Below, one piece after another: positions 34,205-43,308 of a DNA stretch of 64,000 nucleotides. Numbering within the stretch: position 1 is the first letter of the stretch; the number at the start of each line of letters is the position of its first letter. This DNA is from CAYNRG01 sp047973125 (lineage in GTDB: Bacteria > Bacillota_I > Bacilli_A > Erysipelotrichales > Erysipelotrichaceae): the NCBI GenBank assembly GCA_047973125.1, contig JBKEBK010000023.1, positions 62,001 to 126,000 of the forward strand, read 5' to 3'. The position numbers were made by a program, and so were the translations under genes. The notes under the pieces are model-generated. The model made no database searches and was not told the DNA's origin. It saw only the letters and a list, made by a program, of their open reading frames with translations.

Positions 34205-36445
34205 ATGATTAGAAATGAACTTTTAGAAATATGTCAAAATAGATTAGGTGAAATGAGTACAGAGGAAGTGTATGCTGCTCTTATTAAATTAGCTTCAAAT
34301 CATATAAATAGTATGGAATGTGTATCTGGTAAAAGAAAAGTATATTATATGTCTGCTGAATTTCTTATTGGAAAGCTGTTATCAAATAACTTACAGAATT
34401 TAAAAATCTATGATGATGTAGATGCAATCTTGAAGGAGCATGGTCATAACTTAAAAGATTTAGAGGAGTATGATCCAGAGCCATCACTTGGTAATGGTGG
34501 TCTTGGAAGGCTTGCTGCTTGTTTTTTAGACTCAATTGCTACCACTGGGGTAAATGGTGAGGGGCTAGGTTTAAATTATCATTTTGGCTTATTTAAACAG
34601 GTATTTAAGAACAACTTACAAAATGAAGAAAAAGATGTTTGGTTAGATAAAAAGTCTTTTCTAAGAAAAACAGATACGACATTTGAAATTAAGATTGCTG
34701 ATCAAAGGATGATATCAAGAATGTATGAACTTGATATTGTTGGTTATAGTGGAAAGAAGACATTTTTAAGATTATTTGATTTAGAAAGTATCAATGAAAA
34801 GCTTGTTAAAAAGGGTATAAGTTTTGATCAAAAAGATTTAAACGAAAATTTAACACTATTTCTATATCCTGATGACTCTACTGAAGAGGGTTTAAGATTA
34901 AGGTTTGCTCAACAGTATTTTATGGTTCAAAGTGGATTGAATTACATATTAAAGATGCATCCAGATTTAAGAAACTTAGATAAGAATGTTGTAATTCAAA
35001 TAAATGATACACATCCATCAATGGTAATAATTTTACTCATTCAAAGATTATTAAGTGATGGTATTGAATTTAATGAGGCAGTAAGGATTGTAAGTAATAC
35101 CTGTGCTTATACAAACCATACAATCTTAGCGGAGGCTCTAGAGAAGTGGCCATTAAAGTACTTTGATAGTGTTGATGAAGAGTTAAAAGATATTATAAAA
35201 AAATTAGATAAGTTAATTAAAAATAAGTACAGTAATGAAAAAGTTCATATTCTTGATAAAGATAATTTAGTACACATGGCTACGCTTGCTATTCACTTTA
35301 GTTTTAGTACAAATGGAGTAGCATCACTGCATACAGATATTTTAGTAAATAGTGAGCTAAAAGAATTTGCTGAAATATATCCAGATAGATTTAATAATAA
35401 AACTAATGGTATAACCTTTAGAAGATGGTTATTATTTTCAAATCGTCAATTGAGTAAGTATATAGAAGAATTAATTGGAGATGGATTTAAGAGTAATGAG
35501 TATGAGTTAGAAAGATTACTAGCTTTTAAAGATGATGTAAATGTTAGAAATAACATTTTAGCAATCAAAAAACAGAAAAAAATAGATTTAAAGGATTATT
35601 TAAAGAAAGAGTATAATTTTGATATTAATACAGATTCAATATTTGATATTCAAATTAAAAGATTGCATGAGTATAAAAGACAACAAATGAATATGTTGTA
35701 TATTATTGATTTAATGAAAAAAATTAGAAATGGTAAAGATATTAAAAGACCTATTACATTTTTCTTTGGATCTAAAGCAGCTCCAGCATATACTATAGCT
35801 AAAGATATAATTCATGCTTTATTAACACTTGCTGATATTATTGATAAGGATGAATTATTAAGTAAATATATTAAGATTGTTTTTGTTGAAAACTACAATG
35901 TAACGAAGGCTGAATATCTAATACCAGCATGTGATGTTTCTGAGCAAATATCACTAGCAAGTAAAGAGGCTAGTGGTACTGGTAATATGAAGTTAATGTT
36001 AAATGGCGCTCTTACAATTGGAACCTTAGATGGAGCAAATATTGAAATTAAAGATCTTGTTGGTGATGATAATATCTATATCTTTGGAAAAGATAGTCAA
36101 ACAATAATTAATCATTATAAAAATAAGGATTATGTTTCTAAGGACTATTACAATAATAATGCTGATATTAAAAATGCTGTAGATTATTTAATTAGTGATG
36201 AAATGATAAATTGTGGAACAAAAGAAAACCTTGAAAGACTTCATAAGGAGTTAGTAAATAAGGATTGGTTTATGACATTAATTGATTTTGAAGAATATGT
36301 AGCAGTTAAAAACAGAATGTTTGCTGATTTTGAAAAAAGAGATGAGTGGGCAGAGAAAATGATTGTTAATATTGCTAAGGCTGGATACTTTAGCTCTGAT
36401 CGCACAATCATGGATTATGAGGAAGAGATATGGAAAAGCAAGTAA
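34205..36445 (+). CDS. malP: Maltodextrin/glycogen phosphorylase
   Basis: A 746-residue GT35 alpha-glucan phosphorylase releasing glucose-1-phosphate from maltodextrins. The PLP Lys is K596 in EASGTGNMKLMLNGALTIGTLDGANIEI. EPSLGNGGLGRLAACFLDSIATT and the region IQIKRLHEYKRQQMN are conserved. It is somewhat shorter than the E. coli enzymes. GAGGAGAG precedes the ATG. The 3' end overlaps malQ by 16 bases. Location in the maltodextrin operon favours MalP over GlgP. Confidence 0.94.
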   Translation: MIRNELLEICQNRLGEMSTEEVYAALIKLASNHINSMECVSGKRKVYYMSAEFLIGKLLSNNLQNLKIYDDVDAILKEHGHNLKDLEEYDPEPSLGNGGLGRLAACFLDSIATTGVNGEGLGLNYHFGLFKQVFKNNLQNEEKDVWLDKKSFLRKTDTTFEIKIADQRMISRMYELDIVGYSGKKTFLRLFDLESINEKLVKKGISFDQKDLNENLTLFLYPDDSTEEGLRLRFAQQYFMVQSGLNYILKMHPDLRNLDKNVVIQINDTHPSMVIILLIQRLLSDGIEFNEAVRIVSNTCAYTNHTILAEALEKWPLKYFDSVDEELKDIIKKLDKLIKNKYSNEKVHILDKDNLVHMATLAIHFSFSTNGVASLHTDILVNSELKEFAEIYPDRFNNKTNGITFRRWLLFSNRQLSKYIEELIGDGFKSNEYELERLLAFKDDVNVRNNILAIKKQKKIDLKDYLKKEYNFDINTDSIFDIQIKRLHEYKRQQMNMLYIIDLMKKIRNGKDIKRPITFFFGSKAAPAYTIAKDIIHALLTLADIIDKDELLSKYIKIVFVENYNVTKAEYLIPACDVSEQISLASKEASGTGNMKLMLNGALTIGTLDGANIEIKDLVGDDNIYIFGKDSQTIINHYKNKDYVSKDYYNNNADIKNAVDYLISDEMINCGTKENLERLHKELVNKDWFMTLIDFEEYVAVKNRMFADFEKRDEWAEKMIVNIAKAGYFSSDRTIMDYEEEIWKSK

Positions 36446-37866
36446 GAGAAGCAGGAGTTCTTCTACCACTGTTTAGCCTTCCTGGAACAATGGGTATTGG
36501 CGATATGGGAAAGTGTGCATACGATTGGGTTGATATTCTTTGTGATAGTGGTGCTTCAAGTTGGCAAATCTTACCACTTCATCCAGTTGGTTATGGCAAT
36601 TCACCTTATCAAACATATTCTGCTTTTGCAGGAGATGAAATATATATCTGTCTTGAAGATTTATTTAAGTACTTAAAGATAGAAAAGTCAATATTATCAG
36701 TAAAATCAAATAGTGTTAACTACGATATGGTAAGAGATGAAAAGTCAAAACTATTAAAAGAGGCTTTCTCTTATTTTAAAGAAAATGTAGTGTATCAAGC
36801 ATTTTTAAAGGAAGCATTTTGGCTTAAAGATTATGCTCAATTTATGGCTTTGAAAAAATTGAATGATAATAAGTCTTGGATTGAATGGGAAAGAGATGAC
36901 TATGATAAAAATGAAGTTCAATATCAGATGTTCATACAGTTTATCTTTAATCAACAATGGATAAGTTTAAGGAAGTATGCTAATAAAAAAGGTATTAAAA
37001 TAATTGGTGATATTCCTATTTATTTAAGTCACGATAGTGCTGATGTTTATTATAATAGGGATGAATTTTTGATTAATAAAGATAATGAATTAGAAGTTGT
37101 TGCAGGGGTACCACCTGACTACTTTAGTGAGGAAGGACAGCTCTGGGGTAATCCAATCTATGATTGGGATAAAATGAAATCTAATAATTATTCAATGTGG
37201 ATTAATCGTTTAAAGTGGAGTATGCGTCTATTTGATATAATTAGAATAGATCACTTTAGAGCCTTTGATACTTACTGGGCAATAGAGAAAGGTTCACTAA
37301 CGGCAAAAAATGGTCAATGGATGTTTGGTCCTTCAAATCATTTTTTCGATGTAGTTTATCAAGAATTACCTCATATCAATATTATTGCAGAAGATTTAGG
37401 AGACTTAAGAGAAGAAGTTTTAAAGCTTAGGGATGATTATCATATGATGGGTATGCAGATAATTCAATTCTCACTTAAACATGATGAAATAATAAGAGAT
37501 AAAAAAATGAAAAGAAACTTACTAATTTATACTGGTACACATGATAATGAAGTGATGGCTGATTGGTATGATAGAAATTCATTTATTAAAAAATTACAGG
37601 TTAGATGGGATTTATTTAAGCGGGGTATAAAGGATAAAAATTTAATAGATAAAATTAATCATTATACCCTAAGTTTAAATGCTGATTGGGCAATACTGCC
37701 TCTACAGGATATTATACAAGCAAAGAATAGTAGAATAAATTGTCCAAGTACGCTTGGAAGTCCAAACTGGGAATGGAAATTATCGGACTTAGATTCAATT
37801 AAAGATTCTATGAAAAAGTTAAAATTTTGGATTAGGAATACTAATAGAAATAATAAAAGCTTCTAA
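36430..37866 (+). CDS. malQ: 4-alpha-glucanotransferase (GH77)
   Basis: A 478-residue amylomaltase that shuffles glucan chains so that MalP can act on short ones. The nucleophile is D274 in IIRIDHFRAFDTYWAI, acid/base E321 in NIIAEDLGDLREE, and the third acid is in YTGTHDNEVMADW. It opens EAGVLLPLFSLPGTMGIGDMG. The start lies inside the malP gene with GAGGAAGAG upstream. The terminator stem begins within its last codons. Confidence 0.94.
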   Translation: MEKQVREAGVLLPLFSLPGTMGIGDMGKCAYDWVDILCDSGASSWQILPLHPVGYGNSPYQTYSAFAGDEIYICLEDLFKYLKIEKSILSVKSNSVNYDMVRDEKSKLLKEAFSYFKENVVYQAFLKEAFWLKDYAQFMALKKLNDNKSWIEWERDDYDKNEVQYQMFIQFIFNQQWISLRKYANKKGIKIIGDIPIYLSHDSADVYYNRDEFLINKDNELEVVAGVPPDYFSEEGQLWGNPIYDWDKMKSNNYSMWINRLKWSMRLFDIIRIDHFRAFDTYWAIEKGSLTAKNGQWMFGPSNHFFDVVYQELPHINIIAEDLGDLREEVLKLRDDYHMMGMQIIQFSLKHDEIIRDKKMKRNLLIYTGTHDNEVMADWYDRNSFIKKLQVRWDLFKRGIKDKNLIDKINHYTLSLNADWAILPLQDIIQAKNSRINCPSTLGSPNWEWKLSDLDSIKDSMKKLKFWIRNTNRNNKSF

Positions 37867-37880
37867 AAAGAAGTTTTTTT
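37855..37880 (+). terminator. Terminator of the maltodextrin operon
   Basis: AAAAGCTTC pairs with GAAGTTTTT (one bulged G) and is followed by more T. Its 5' arm overlaps the malQ stop codon. Confidence 0.72.
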
Positions 37881-37890
37881 AAAAAAAGTA

Positions 37891-37921
37891 TATTGACCAA
37901 ATCGGTCAATAGATGTATAAT
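37891..37921 (+). promoter_or_regulatory. Promoter and TetR operator of the ABC-2 exporter operon
   Basis: TTGACC (37893-37898) and TATAAT (37916-37921) have a 17-base spacer. The inverted repeat TATTGACC/GGTCAATA (37891-37911, five-base centre) covers the -35 and most of the spacer, which suits autorepression by the TetR protein encoded next. Confidence 0.78.
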
Positions 37922-37946
37922 ACAGCTAAGGAGGGAAGGCAATGTG

Positions 37947-38546
37947 ATGTATCCTAATTTTATAAAATTATCTAAGCAGAAGCAAAAAAGTATAATTGTT
38001 GCTGGGTTTGAGTGTTTTAGTAAGAGTGGTTATGATAAAACCTCTATTGCTGATATTGCCGAAAAGGCAAGTATATCCAAGGCTTCAATATTTCATTATT
38101 TTAAATCTAAGAAGAATTTATATCATTTTCTTTATAAAGAGTCCTGTCGTTTGATTGCTAATAATACAATAGAGGGCAATGAAGATTTATTTGAGACTAT
38201 TAAAATAGGTACAGCTAGTAAGTTTGAAGTAATGAAAGAATATCCTTTTATGTATCAGTTTTTGATATCTGCAAATAAAGAGGAAGATGAAAAATTAAAG
38301 AAAGAGTTGTCTCAATTATTAGAAGATGATTATAATCGTGGTAGTGATGTATTATTAAAAAATGTTAATTGGAATAAAATAAAGGATAATGTATCTATGC
38401 AGACAGCTTTAGAGTTAATCATGTATTTATCACAGGGTTATCTAAAAGAGGTATCGTATGATGAAGATAGTGATCTGGTGGTAAAAAAATTGATGGAGTA
38501 TTTAGAAATAATAAAAATTGCAATTTATAAGGAGGAGTACTTATGA
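37947..38546 (+). CDS. TetR-family regulator of an ABC-2 exporter
   Basis: A 199-residue TetR-type repressor. The helix-turn-helix is KTSIADIAEKASISKASIFHYFKSKKNLYHFLYKE, and the C-terminal ligand domain is unrelated to named subfamilies. The ATG at 37947 follows GGAGGG by about a dozen bases; a GTG at 37944 is possible. It overlaps the ATPase gene by 4 bases (ATGA). It probably represses its own operon via the palindrome over the -35; the inducer would be the exported compound. Confidence 0.88.
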   Translation: MYPNFIKLSKQKQKSIIVAGFECFSKSGYDKTSIADIAEKASISKASIFHYFKSKKNLYHFLYKESCRLIANNTIEGNEDLFETIKIGTASKFEVMKEYPFMYQFLISANKEEDEKLKKELSQLLEDDYNRGSDVLLKNVNWNKIKDNVSMQTALELIMYLSQGYLKEVSYDEDSDLVVKKLMEYLEIIKIAIYKEEYL

Positions 38547-39427
38547 GCAGTATAAAAATTAGTAATTTGACTCGTGATTATGGTAAAAACAAGGGTATAT
38601 TTGATGTTTCCATGGAAATAAAGGCTGGGGAAGTCTTTGGTTTTCTAGGTCCAAATGGGGCTGGAAAGACGACAACGATTAGACATCTTTTAGGATTTTT
38701 AAAACCAAAAAGTGGTAGTTCTCAAGTGGATGGTCTTGATTGTTGGAATGATCGCCATACTATTTTAAAAGAAGTTGGATATATCCCTGGTGAAATATCA
38801 TTGTTTGATGAAATGAGTGGTAATCAATATCTGAATTTCATAATGAAGTATCGAGGTAATAATTGTGTTCAAAGAAAGAATGAGCTTATTAAGTATCTTG
38901 ATTTAGATGGCAGTGTTAAAATTAAAAAAATGAGTAAGGGAATGAAGCAGAAGGTTGGAATTATTGCTGCCTTAATGCATGATCCACAGATCTTAATACT
39001 AGATGAGCCAACAAGTGGATTAGATCCATTGATGCAAAATAAATTTATTGATTTAATTATCAAAGAGAAAGAAAAGGGTAAAACAATACTAATGTCATCT
39101 CATATGTTTGAAGAGGTTGAAAGAACCTGTCATAAGGTGGCAATTATTAAAAATGGTCGTATTGTAGCTACTGACTCTATTGAAGATCTTAAAGCTAAAA
39201 GATTAAGAAAATATATTGTTACATTTAAAGATAAGATAAGTGTTGATAATTTTTCAAAAGAAGACTTCAAAATGAGAATTATTTCTAATGATCGTATAGA
39301 AGTAATTATCAAAGATGATATTAATGAGTTAATAAGTGTATTAACTAAATATCAAATATTGAATATTTCTGCACCAAGCCAATCATTGGAAGAGCTATTT
39401 TTACACTACTATGGAGGTGAAAACTAA
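38543..39427 (+). CDS. ABC-2 type exporter, ATPase
   Basis: A 294-residue ATPase of the drug/antibiotic (DrrA/CcmA) type. Walker A GPNGAGKTT, signature MSKGMKQKVGI (the usual form of this group rather than LSGGQ), Walker B ILILDEPTSGLDPL and H-loop SSHMFEE are present. The C-terminal 70 residues (about 215-294) form the accessory domain common in this group. Its stop overlaps the permease start by 1 base. Confidence 0.92.
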   Translation: MSSIKISNLTRDYGKNKGIFDVSMEIKAGEVFGFLGPNGAGKTTTIRHLLGFLKPKSGSSQVDGLDCWNDRHTILKEVGYIPGEISLFDEMSGNQYLNFIMKYRGNNCVQRKNELIKYLDLDGSVKIKKMSKGMKQKVGIIAALMHDPQILILDEPTSGLDPLMQNKFIDLIIKEKEKGKTILMSSHMFEEVERTCHKVAIIKNGRIVATDSIEDLKAKRLRKYIVTFKDKISVDNFSKEDFKMRIISNDRIEVIIKDDINELISVLTKYQILNISAPSQSLEELFLHYYGGEN

Positions 39428-40227
39428 TGGTGAATTTAACTTTATTTAAAAGAGAACTTAAACAATCAATTCCATTAATGTTAATAATTTTATCAATTAT
39501 TACTCTTTATGTTTCTGTTATTATTTATATGTATGATCCTACGATGATAGATACTTTAAATAGTTTTACAGAAGTAATGCCAGAAATTATGGCTATGGTT
39601 GGGATGGTAAGTGTAAGTGACTCACTTTTATCTTTTGAGGCATCATATCTTTATGGTTTTATCTTGATACTATTTCCAATGTTATATATTTTAACAAGAA
39701 ATAATTCATTAATTAAAAAATATATAGAAAATAATTCTATGGCATCACTTCTTGCTGCTCCAATTACTAGAGTAAAGTTCGCAATAACTCAAGCGACGAC
39801 TCTAATCTCTACAACCTTTATTTTGGTATGTTTGATAACGCTACTACAATATATTTTAGGAGAAGCAATGTTTCCAAACGATGTAAATATACTAGAATTA
39901 ATTAAGTTAAATATTGGCTTATGTGGATTGTTATTATTCATTGCATCTTTAGCATTTATGGCTAATTGTATATTTAATAATAGTAAGATATCAACAGCAG
40001 TTAGTATTGGCTTACCATTATTTATGTTTGTATTACAAATGATAGCAAATTTAGGTGGCGATGTTGCCAATGCTAAGTATTTTACATTCTTTACATTATT
40101 TGATCCTAATAATCTAATTACAGGAAATAGTAATGCAATAATGGGAACTCTAGCTCTTTATTTAGGAGCTATCACATTGTTTGTTATTGGAATTATCGCC
40201 TTTAATAGAAGAGACTTACATATTTAA
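39427..40227 (+). CDS. ABC-2 type exporter, permease
   Basis: A 266-residue membrane protein with six predicted helices (near 17-36, 70-88, 112-135, 155-178, 188-206, 238-258), the ABC-2 permease pattern. It works with the ATPase before it; regulation by the TetR protein suggests drug or antimicrobial export. The substrate is unknown. A terminator follows. Confidence 0.87.
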   Translation: MVNLTLFKRELKQSIPLMLIILSIITLYVSVIIYMYDPTMIDTLNSFTEVMPEIMAMVGMVSVSDSLLSFEASYLYGFILILFPMLYILTRNNSLIKKYIENNSMASLLAAPITRVKFAITQATTLISTTFILVCLITLLQYILGEAMFPNDVNILELIKLNIGLCGLLLFIASLAFMANCIFNNSKISTAVSIGLPLFMFVLQMIANLGGDVANAKYFTFFTLFDPNNLITGNSNAIMGTLALYLGAITLFVIGIIAFNRRDLHI

Positions 40228-40232
40228 AAAAT

Positions 40233-40267
40233 ATAACTCCTTAAAAATAAATTAAGGAGTTTTTTTA
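40233..40267 (+). terminator. Terminator of the ABC-2 exporter operon
   Basis: AACTCCTTA and TAAGGAGTT form a perfect 9-bp stem with a T run. The A-rich 5' side lets it serve the convergent phosphatase gene too. Confidence 0.88.
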
Positions 40268-40286
40268 TATAATTTAACATATAGAT

Positions 40287-41033
40287 TTATTGAAGATATT
40301 TAGCTCTTAGTTTTAAGATGTCATCACTTGTTAAATTAAGTTTATCTTTTGCGAACTTTTCAACATTACCATAGGTACTATCAATAATATCCCATACTGT
40401 ATTTAAGTATTCTTTTTTAACACCGATTACCTTAGTGAATTTCTCTTTAAGAGCATCATCTAAATTATTATACTGAGGGTACTTTTCTTTAATTATATTA
40501 AGTAATTGCTCGTTTGATTTATTTGATAGTAAATAATTTTCCATGATACTATCTCTATCAACATTAAGAAGCTCTAATAGGATTGCACAACTAACACCAG
40601 TGCGATCTTTTCCAGCTGTGCAGTGCCATAGAACTGAATCTTCGCAATTTAATAGGATCTTAAAGAAGTCACTCAGTGCCACAATACCTACATCACCTCT
40701 AACCATATCTTGATAGATGCTAATCATTGAAAGTGAAGTGTCTTCATCACTTAAAAACGATTTAAGTGATGGTGCTTGATATGGCTTATCTTTAAAGAAA
40801 TCACAGATATATTTATTAACATTATCAATTTTGTCTTCATTTACTCTTTCATAGCTTGCTCGCATATCAATAACATTCTTAATGTTGTATTCATCTTTTA
40901 TTTTTTCAGCTTCTTCAACACTTAATTTATCTAAGGCTCCACTTCTAAATAAGACATTACTCTTAACTTTCTTGTTATCGATTGTCTTAATACCACCAAG
41001 TTCTCTAAAGTTAATAACTGATTTTAATGACAT
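40287..41033 (-). CDS. Protein tyrosine/serine phosphatase
   Basis: A 248-residue phosphatase of the bacterial Y_phosphatase3 type. The P-loop is HCTAGKDRTG, with nucleophile C138 and R144 in a C-x5-R motif. NFRELGGIKTIDNKKVKSNVLFRSGAL is the usual N-terminus. It is cytosolic, with no signal peptide. Substrates could be phosphoproteins or phosphoinositides; none is indicated by the neighbours. It is transcribed alone and divergently from the exported protein gene. Confidence 0.88.
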   Translation of the reverse strand: MSLKSVINFRELGGIKTIDNKKVKSNVLFRSGALDKLSVEEAEKIKDEYNIKNVIDMRASYERVNEDKIDNVNKYICDFFKDKPYQAPSLKSFLSDEDTSLSMISIYQDMVRGDVGIVALSDFFKILLNCEDSVLWHCTAGKDRTGVSCAILLELLNVDRDSIMENYLLSNKSNEQLLNIIKEKYPQYNNLDDALKEKFTKVIGVKKEYLNTVWDIIDSTYGNVEKFAKDKLNLTSDDILKLRAKYLQ

Positions 41034-41123
41034 AATGTATCCTCCTACTTTATATATATGATAACACTTTTTAATAATAATTTTTTTATAATTGTTTGGA
41101 TTTATCAGAATGCCTTGTATACT

Positions 41124-41151
41124 TTGACTTTTATAAAAGGTATGTTATAAT
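41124..41151 (+). promoter_or_regulatory. Promoter of the exported protein gene
   Basis: TTGACT (41124-41129) and TATAAT (41146-41151), spacer 16, lie 27 bases upstream of the ATG at 41179. Confidence 0.7.
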
Positions 41152-41178
41152 TTATAAGCGGTAAAAATGGAGGATATT

Positions 41179-41859
41179 ATGAGAAAAATAATATTGTGTT
41201 TGTTCCTATTATGCAGTTTTATATTTACAACAGGTTTTGCAGATATGTCTGATGATGAGGACTTTAATATAGAATCTTTTAATAAGTACAATAAAGAATT
41301 TGTTAGTGAAGCTATTGAAGTTTGTTCTTCATCGGCTACTAAAACGTATATGTCATATAAGGCAATTACATCTAAAAGATCTAAACAATATCGTTTTATT
41401 GATGAGCATATGAAGGTAGATGAGACTACTGGGCTTTTAATTGATGAAGATGGCTTTATTGGTGTTGCTTTAGGTTCAAGTTTTGGAGAAATTGGAACTC
41501 GTTACTATTTTACATTAGATAGTGGAGCGGTTCTGCCTTTAGTTAAGGTTGATGCTAAGGCTACAGTTGATGCACCTAATGGCTGTTCTCACAGTAAGGA
41601 TGCCAGTGTAATTGAATTTGTAATTGATACAGACATTGCTAAGGAATATTTTGGTGTTAGTAATAATGGATATATTAGTCAAGGTAACTTTAATAACAAT
41701 GAATATTTTAATGGTGAAATTGAAGCTATTGAGCTAGTATCAGATGAGCGTCTTGAAGAGGGTGTTTATTATGAGGAAAAAGTTACTGATAATATTGAAA
41801 TGAGTAAACACATTATTGGTTCTTTGGATAATGAATTAAAACTTGTTGGTGGATACTAA
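41179..41859 (+). CDS. Secreted protein of unknown function
   Basis: A 226-residue protein with a clear signal peptide (MRKIILCLFLLCSFIFTTGFA, cleavage near residue 21) and no lipobox. The mature part is acidic; the segment GVALGSSFGEIGTRYYFTLDSGAVLPLVKVDAKA followed by SVIEFVIDT resembles small double-psi-barrel-like proteins of Bacillota cell surfaces, but this is a loose match. Start 41179 is used because GGAGG lies 5 bases upstream; an in-frame ATG at 41167 overlaps that RBS. It is transcribed alone, between a promoter and a terminator. The function is not known. Confidence 0.82.
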   Translation: MRKIILCLFLLCSFIFTTGFADMSDDEDFNIESFNKYNKEFVSEAIEVCSSSATKTYMSYKAITSKRSKQYRFIDEHMKVDETTGLLIDEDGFIGVALGSSFGEIGTRYYFTLDSGAVLPLVKVDAKATVDAPNGCSHSKDASVIEFVIDTDIAKEYFGVSNNGYISQGNFNNNEYFNGEIEAIELVSDERLEEGVYYEEKVTDNIEMSKHIIGSLDNELKLVGGY

Positions 41860-41883
41860 ATTAGTATCTACTTTTTTGATATT

Positions 41884-41909
41884 TCAACTTTTTTTTAAGT
41901 TGTTTTTTT
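41884..41909 (+). terminator. Terminator after the secreted protein gene
   Basis: CAACTT pairs with AAGTTG over a loop of six T, followed by seven T. It lies 25 bases after the stop. Confidence 0.7.
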
Positions 41910-41937
41910 GGTAAACTAGATAAAGGAGGATTACAAG

Positions 41938-43308
41938 ATGAAGTCTGCAATTATTTTAGCTGCTGGTAAGGGAACAAGAATGAATTCTGATATCCCAAAA
42001 TGTATGCATAAGGTGTGTGATAAAAGTATGATTGATCACTTAATTGATACTGCAAAGGAAGCAAATGCCACAAGGGTTATTGCGGTATTGGGACATGAAA
42101 GCGATGTAATCAAAGATCATATTGATGGAAGATGTGATGTGGCAATACAGATGCCACAGCTTGGTACGGGCCATGCACTGATGCAAGTTAAACAGCTTTA
42201 TGATGTGAGTGGTGTTTGTACTGTTTTAAATGGTGATGCACCATGTATAAAAAAAGAAACTATTGAAAAAATTTATACTTCCTTAGAAGATGCAGATATG
42301 GTTATAGTAAGTGGAGTTATGGAATCTCCTAGAGCATATGGAAGAATCTTAAGAGATGTTAATGGTAATGTTGAGAAAATAGTGGAGTTTAAGGATTGTA
42401 GTGAAAGTGAGAAAAAAATAAAAGAAGTAAATCTTGGCTTATATGGATTTAAAAATGAATTATTATTTAAACACTTGAAAGATTTAAAAAATAACAATCA
42501 ACAAAATGAATACTATATTACAGATTTAGTAGAAATATTTAATAAAAATAATTTAAAGATTAAAGTAGTTGAAGTAAGTGATCTAGATGAAGTTTTAGGT
42601 ATAAATGATCAAGTTGAATTAGCTTATGCCAATAAAGTAATGAAAAGAATGATAAATGAGAAACTAATGAGCGATGGAGTTGTTATTATTGATCCTGATA
42701 ATACCTATATATCAAAAGATAGCACTGTTTTAAAAGGAGCAATAATTCATCCGGGATCGACTATTTTAAAAAATAGTGTTATTGGAGAAAATAGTATTAT
42801 ATATCCAAATTGTTACTTGGAAAATGCCGATATTGGAAAAAATTGTATTATAAAATCATCATATATTTGTAGTAGCAAAGTAAGTGATAATTGTCAGATT
42901 GGTCCATATGCTCATCTAAGGGAGCATACATTAGTAGAAAAAGATGTGCGAATTGGAAATTTTGTGGAGTTTAAGAAAACAAAGTTTGGTAAAAATAGTA
43001 AATGCGCTCACTTAACTTATTTAGGTGATAGTGTTGTTGGAGAAGATGTTAATATTGGATGTGGTGTTGTAACAGCTAATTATGATGGTAAAGTTAAACA
43101 TCAAACTATTATTGGTGATAAATCATTTATTGGTTGTAACACAAATCTTATTGCTCCTGTAAAAGTTGGAAACAATAGCATTATTGCTGCTGGATCTACA
43201 ATAACAAAAAATGTGGGTGATAATGATTTTGCGATTGCTAGATCGCATCAAGAAATAAAAGCTGGTTATGCTGAGTATATAAAAAATAAAAGGGGGAAAA
43301 ATCAGTAA
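41938..43308 (+). CDS. glmU: Bifunctional UDP-N-acetylglucosamine pyrophosphorylase / glucosamine-1-phosphate acetyltransferase
   Basis: The 456-residue enzyme makes UDP-GlcNAc for peptidoglycan. The N-terminal half is a pyrophosphorylase (AIILAAGKGTRMNSDIPKCMHKV, QLGTGHALM, TVLNGDAPCI). The C-terminal half is a left-handed beta-helix of hexapeptide repeats with acetyltransferase residues in GNFVEFKKTKFGKNSKCAHLTYLGDSVVG. AAAGGAGG lies before the ATG. Its stop overlaps the prs start by 1 base; glmU-prs is a widespread Bacillota pair. Confidence 0.96.
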   Translation: MKSAIILAAGKGTRMNSDIPKCMHKVCDKSMIDHLIDTAKEANATRVIAVLGHESDVIKDHIDGRCDVAIQMPQLGTGHALMQVKQLYDVSGVCTVLNGDAPCIKKETIEKIYTSLEDADMVIVSGVMESPRAYGRILRDVNGNVEKIVEFKDCSESEKKIKEVNLGLYGFKNELLFKHLKDLKNNNQQNEYYITDLVEIFNKNNLKIKVVEVSDLDEVLGINDQVELAYANKVMKRMINEKLMSDGVVIIDPDNTYISKDSTVLKGAIIHPGSTILKNSVIGENSIIYPNCYLENADIGKNCIIKSSYICSSKVSDNCQIGPYAHLREHTLVEKDVRIGNFVEFKKTKFGKNSKCAHLTYLGDSVVGEDVNIGCGVVTANYDGKVKHQTIIGDKSFIGCNTNLIAPVKVGNNSIIAAGSTITKNVGDNDFAIARSHQEIKAGYAEYIKNKRGKNQ

